A program made the translations under genes and the position numbers. Under the pieces are notes generated by a model, which was not told the origin of the DNA, ran no database searches, and saw only the letters and a program-made list of their open reading frames with translations. Shown in pieces: positions 60,972 to 64,000 of a stretch of 64,000 nt of DNA; positions within the stretch are counted from its first letter, which is position 1; the number at the start of each line of letters is the position of its first letter. This DNA is from Stenopsyche tienmushanensis (lineage: Eukaryota; Arthropoda; Insecta; Trichoptera; Stenopsychidae). The stretch covers positions 964,126-1,028,125 of the forward strand of contig WACJ01000113.1 of NCBI GenBank assembly GCA_008973525.1, read 5' to 3'.

Positions 60972-62704
60972 TATTGCTTGCCCATTTTTAACGATTAATT
61001 GTTGTACATGTGTGTGAGTTTATTTGATGTTTTGTCTTTCTTTTTAACCACTTCGGTGCTTAACTATTCACCGAATTAATTACGCACCGCAGCATTAATT
61101 TCTTATATTTCGTGTTAAAAGTGTTAAATACATTTTCGCATTCTTATTGCTGTTGTTCAATTTACACAATGTAAAATAGCATTTAAAATAACTTAGGTAA
61201 TCCTTTTTTTTTATCAGAAATATGTAGCATATATGTAAATATAAATCACTGAAGTGGTTAAAGGAAGTAGATTTTGATGGTTTTTCAATAGATTTTTTAC
61301 CATACATAACATTTACACATACATTATTGTTTAATTGAACATTATTTTGATACAATTTTTATTAACTATATATTTATTTTTAATAAATCTCTTTGTCAAG
61401 AGATTTGTGAGATTTTAAGTGATAGTTTTTAAGTTCAATATTCAAATTGAGAACATTGATTTACTGCTGATTACATTGATTAAGAAGTTTATAATATTTG
61501 CTAGTATGAATAATTTAAAAAAAAATCATTAGAGTTTTGTTGCAACTTGTGGAAAACTCATTTGAATTTCTTAGTTTTTCTTAGAACCTTCCTATCTTTT
61601 GCTTTGTACTGTCACACAATTATTTATAAAACTCAAAATTATAAATAATGGGGAAGACTAACTTTATGCCAAAAAATTGTACTTTGTACACTAAATTGTG
61701 TTTTTTTGCAAAATAGTTTTCAGATAAGCTTTTATTTTGGTATGATTATTCGATTTCAATACCCAAATTCACATAAAATGTCTTGTTTTATCCCATTCAG
61801 CAATAACTTCTTTAACTAGCAATTAAAACATTAAATATTTAAAATCGTACTTCTGTTTGTAATTTTTTGATTGGTAATACTATATAATCAAAAACAGCAA
61901 ATTTATTTAATATTTCAATTTAAAGCTTGTAAATTATGTTTATTATGAAATGCTTTATTTTAGTTCTACATTATGAGTTACAAAACACATTATTATTTAT
62001 ACGTCATTTTTCTAGATTTTTTCTCGCATACTTTATATGTTTAATATTCATACATTTTTATTAGTGTGTAAAAACTACAATATTGTTATTAATTATTATC
62101 AATCTATTAATTCATTATATTCAATATTATAATGAATTCATTTCTTAATTTAGATACAGAGAAATGAATACAATTTGTGAATTTAAATATTAAGTTTGAA
62201 TTTCATAACATTTGTATTAAACCCATTAAGCAGATATGAAATTTAATTTTGTATTATAATATATTTTTCATAACTATCACTTTCTCAGATTTAATATTTT
62301 GTTTGCCTTAAGGGTTTAATTAATACTAATATTTGTGAAAACTCATTTTTGCTATTTTTGTCTTATGTTTTTTTTTTTTTGCAGTGAGCATGTTTTTTGC
62401 ACGATTTTTAATTTGGTTTATTTAAAAAAATATACTATTTTAATGTTGTTTGCCTATATTGTTTTTGAAAATGTTATATGATAATGAATACCAGTATTTC
62501 GCTTTTTTTTACAGTTTTAATGTAATAATTAGGTTTTTTTTAAAATAATTATTCTTATATTCCTGCTTAAATATTAGTACATTTTTTAAAGCATATTTTT
62601 GTATTGACTTCTTTAGTTATATTATTGACAAGTTGGATATGCTCTTGCATTGTTATAAAATATTTTAAAAATCACTTTTATTAATAAATTTATTATGATT
62701 ATAG
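60972..62704 (+). other. pan: pan intron H-I
   Basis: Contains the 210-bp TTAA MITE (61048-61257). The rest is AT-rich intron ending at the exon I acceptor. Confidence 0.6.
61048..61257. mobile_element. TTAA-flanked MITE in the last pan intron, 210 bp
   Basis: TTAA at 61044-61047 and 61258-61261 flank inverted ends CCACTTCGGTG and (reverse strand) CCACTTCAGTG, 10 of 11 bases the same. A subterminal CACCG/CGGTG repeat is present. There is no coding capacity. TTAA duplication indicates mobilisation by a piggyBac-type transposase, though these ends differ from those of the intact element. Confidence 0.7.
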
Positions 62705-63478
62705 GCGCAAGAAAAAAATGCATCAGATACTTAGAAGCACTAGCAGCAGCATGCGGGGGTCGTCCCCCTCCCACTGAGGGAGAGGATGGTGAAAATGAGG
62801 GTGACGTAGATGGAGATGATGCTGATGCAGTCAGTGATTCTGATTCTTCTTCGGCGAGAGATCGCGATGGATCACTTAGTAGCCCGGCTCTATCAGCGCT
62901 GAGTTCTTTGACGAGTCCCAGTGCTCTTTTACCAAGCCCTGCAAGTTTGGCTAGTCCGGCCGCTAGAGCTTTACCTTCTCCTCTCCCCCCTCTCGATATG
63001 ATGAACGATCAAATGCAACTCAAGCCACCAACACGCCGGTCAACCCAATCCTATAAATCAACCTCCTACACCCAGGTTACCAAGTAGGAGTACTAATCCA
63101 CGTGATGCAAACAATCCTTTAAGTGTAAATAGACTTACAAGCAGATCTTGTGGTCTTAGTAGTATAAGTCTCACACATTTAGCTGCTTTACGATCGAATC
63201 CCCCCTCAAATTTATCATCTCCACTTCTTCCTTTTTCTCCCGATTTTAGTAAAGCTGTCCCTTCTACATCGAATAGTCCCCTATTAAGTGATTATGCTAG
63301 AAATTCTATGGGTGGCTATAGTCAACATTTACTGGGCGAAGTACCCAGGTCAGGGAGTGGAGGAAGTTCTAGTGGTGTAGGAAACAATTCGGGAAGTAAT
63401 GGAACATCTACATCAGCGTCAAATTCCGCTTCTACAAATAATCCCAACAATTCCAATAAGGTCATATCTGTATCATAG
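62705..63478 (+). CDS. pan: pangolin exon I, terminal exon: C-clamp second half and C-terminal tail (two apparent frameshifts)
   Basis: Acceptor TGATTATAG|GCGCAAG. In one frame it encodes RKKKCIRYLEALAAACGG, completing the C-clamp, then an acidic stretch (EGEDGENEGDVDGDDAD), Ser/Pro/Leu-rich repeats and LDMMNDQMQLKPP. From about 63046 a second frame continues with PSRSTNPRDANNPLSVNRL, a Ser/Asn-rich tail and the conserved ending NKVISVS before TAG at 63476-63478. From memory, NPRDxNNPLS and VISVS match the Drosophila Pangolin C-terminus. The joins do not hold as sequenced: splicing from exon G enters a third frame that stops after about 23 codons, and a second +1 shift lies between 63010 and 63046. 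Seven A at 62712-62718 where six would fit explains the first. Assembly indels are the simplest explanation; a real lesion or an extra micro-exon is possible. Confidence 0.85.
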
Positions 63479-64000
63479 TCATAGCTGAAAAGTCAATACG
63501 TCTTCTGTGATATTGAGATAATTTCAAGCGTTTTACCAATTGTGAGCCGGTTACCAGTTTATGTAAATATTAAGTTTGCTCATCAGCTTGCATTTATATA
63601 TTTTAAGTTAATTTTGGGTCGCATGATGTAACAGCATATTGTTATTCACACATTTTGTTTGATGGAATTATGTAATGTAATTGATACAAAACTATTTTTT
63701 ATTCATATTGCAAAAAATTGAATATGTGGTTACGTTATTGTGAGAAGATAAGTTAAATACTTAATTTAGTCTTTGGTCAGTAATCTTTATGATATTAATG
63801 CATCACAGAAAACATATTGACTTTTAGCAAGACTATGCCCCTGCAATTATTTATTGTTAAAACATTCATGGCCTTGTCGATTTAGGATATTATGTATAAA
63901 AAAAGTGATAAGGGACAAAAAGTGAACCCAATAGGAACAAATTTAATGAAAATAATTGATGTACACATGGACTAAAGAACTTTTCGAGTTTTAGTTGTGA
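63479..64000 (+). other. pan: pangolin 3' UTR (start)
   Basis: AT-rich sequence after the pan stop codon. No canonical AATAAA is seen before the window ends, so the UTR probably continues. A Pumilio-type site, TGTAAATA, lies at 63562-63569, 84 bases after the stop. Pumilio binding is an inference from the 8-mer only. Confidence 0.6.

Noticed and set aside
1..64000. CRISPR arrays, bacterial operons, rRNA genes, complete tRNA genes
   Set aside because: None seen; the window is eukaryotic with introns and transposons.

Overview
The window is part of an insect genome carrying a large section of one gene on the + strand, pangolin (pan), the TCF/LEF transcription factor of Wnt/Wingless signalling. 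The evidence is eukaryotic: small exons with consensus splice sites separated by kilobase AT-rich introns, plus piggyBac and hAT transposons. The protein is insect-type, with an HMG box, a C-clamp and a C-terminus ending VISVS. The insect order cannot be fixed from the sequence.

Layout. Bases 1-33392 hold no recognisable exon and are probably intron of pan. The N-terminal beta-catenin-binding exon was not found and should lie upstream. This part contains transposon remnants (4.3, 11.8, 20.5, 22.4-24.3 and 32.9 kb) and GC-rich islands with candidate regulatory sites: a Helper+HMG pair at 10.5 kb, a TCF site at 19.4 kb and an RFX X-box at 29.5 kb. From 33393 to 63478 ten pan exons can be placed with compatible phases. 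They encode the central region, a His/Pro-rich segment with two alternative donors, the first half of the HMG box, two mutually exclusive versions of the second half of the HMG box plus basic tail (52078-52243 and 53629-53782), the first half of the C-clamp, and two alternative 3' ends. One 3' end is a short terminal exon (60634-60766) that cuts the C-clamp in half. The other is a long terminal exon (62705-63478) that completes the C-clamp and carries the C-terminal tail.

The main result is that one TCF gene appears built to change its DNA-binding module at two points: which HMG half and basic tail it uses, and whether it has a complete C-clamp. Each choice has matching cis features. The duplicated exons share weak GAG|GTAC donors followed by CU-rich tracts. 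The short terminal exon is preceded by a 409-nt stretch with no AG dinucleotide and followed by a poly(A) signal inside the loop of a 17-bp stem.

The long terminal exon contains two apparent single-base frameshifts in this assembly, which are either sequence errors or real lesions.

Mobile DNA includes an apparently intact 4.0-kb piggyBac element (33571-37568, transposase antisense to pan, TTAA target duplication, all three catalytic Asp) only 54 bp past a pan exon, an internally deleted second piggyBac, TTAA-flanked MITEs, a hAT MITE with a perfect 8-bp duplication, and a decayed antisense zinc-finger gene fragment in an intron.
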